A stretch of DNA of 64,000 bases from Dastarcus helophoroides (taxonomy: Eukaryota; Arthropoda; Insecta; Coleoptera; Bothrideridae), in assembly GCA_028583605.1 (NCBI GenBank), contig CM053331.1, positions 36,603,283 to 36,667,282 of the forward strand, read 5' to 3'. A program made the translations under genes and the position numbers. Shown one piece after another: positions 63,689-64,000 of this stretch. A model generated the notes under the pieces. That model was not told the origin of the DNA. It did no database searches and saw only the letters and a program-made list of their open reading frames with translations. Position 1 is the first letter of the stretch. Every line of letters starts with the position of its first letter.

Positions 63689-64000
63689 CTGCAATAAATT
63701 AAATACTGCATAATACTTCTCAAGACATTTAAAACGAAATTTAATAAATATGAATTAAAAGGTGTGTTATATTGTGTTTAGAATTGACGTTTCTCTAAAC
63801 GCATTTTCTAGCCTTCTCCCATATACGCTCTTATTCATGTCATGTTATCAGTAAGTCCAATAATAATTGTTGCTTTGAATATTTTTAATATTATTTGTTA
63901 TTCTAAAGACTAGTACACACTTGTAAACTGTAATGCCTACGAAACACTTTCAACCAAATAGCGAAACTTGTTAAAAGTTGTACAAAGTTCTACGATTGTT
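63689..64000. other. Intron upstream of E1, nothing recognised
   Basis: No further exon with the phase-1, AG..GT pattern is visible before the window ends. Confidence 0.45.

Noticed and set aside
1..64000. CRISPR arrays, tRNA or rRNA genes, bacterial promoters
   Set aside because: None seen. The regular repeats present are too long or without unique spacers, and the window is eukaryotic.

Overview
The window looks like an intron-dominated, AT-rich insect (at least arthropod) nuclear locus. There are no bacterial-type operons, tRNA, rRNA or CRISPR arrays. What I see is spliced minus-strand coding sequence embedded in a dense, nested population of transposons typical of insects: mariner, a DD41D IS630/Tc1-type element, hAT, a pogo-like MITE, Penelope-like, LINE and LTR elements. 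I cannot assign an insect order from sequence alone.

The main host feature is one apparently continuous minus-strand gene that enters at the right edge and leaves at the left edge. I reconstructed 30 candidate coding exons (E1 at 63584-63688 to E30 at 524-619). Each is 39-123 bp, a multiple of 3, and bounded by AG..GT, and every intron is phase 1. Joined, they give 2175 bp (725 codons) with no stop inside any exon or at any junction, in about 63 kb (3.4% coding). The product is low-complexity, rich in Ser, Lys, Pro and acidic residues and studded with Cys-x-Cys motifs. I do not recognise the family. Toward its 3' half it consists of five tandem copies of a two-exon cassette: a 39-bp Ser/Lys exon followed by a 93-105-bp Cys exon. 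At least two of these copies were duplicated together with their introns.

Layout. 1-8180: two copies of the exon pair, a hAT nested in a hAT (772-5136) and a long-TIR element (5333-6224). 8180-11680: mariner relic carrying an intact DD41D transposon. 12364-16592: near-complete LINE with target-site duplication. 16600-22600: more exon pairs, a 5 x 520-bp tandem array and large inverted repeats. 23100-25640: Penelope-like element with 90-bp tandem repeats, a foldback in the RT gene and hammerhead-like motifs. 27035-29280: 5'-truncated RNase H LINE. 29600-31480: solo LTR with hAT MITE, second Penelope fragment. 33429-38501: second mariner, split by a 3.4-kb hAT. 38600-40130: exons E10-E13. 40476-43923, 51375-53691 and 56839-61134: three more non-autonomous hAT elements. 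44562-47181 and 48924-50744: two long-TIR elements. 61335-63688: exons E1-E7.

A short foldback repeat (called FBR here) occurs at least 14 times. Several hAT elements share an unusual interior built from degenerate gtcgaaatttcg-like units that switch from T-rich to A-rich on the same strand, so they could fold into long imperfect hairpins. The genes do not form a pathway: one host micro-exon gene is being expanded by successive, datable transposon insertions into its introns.
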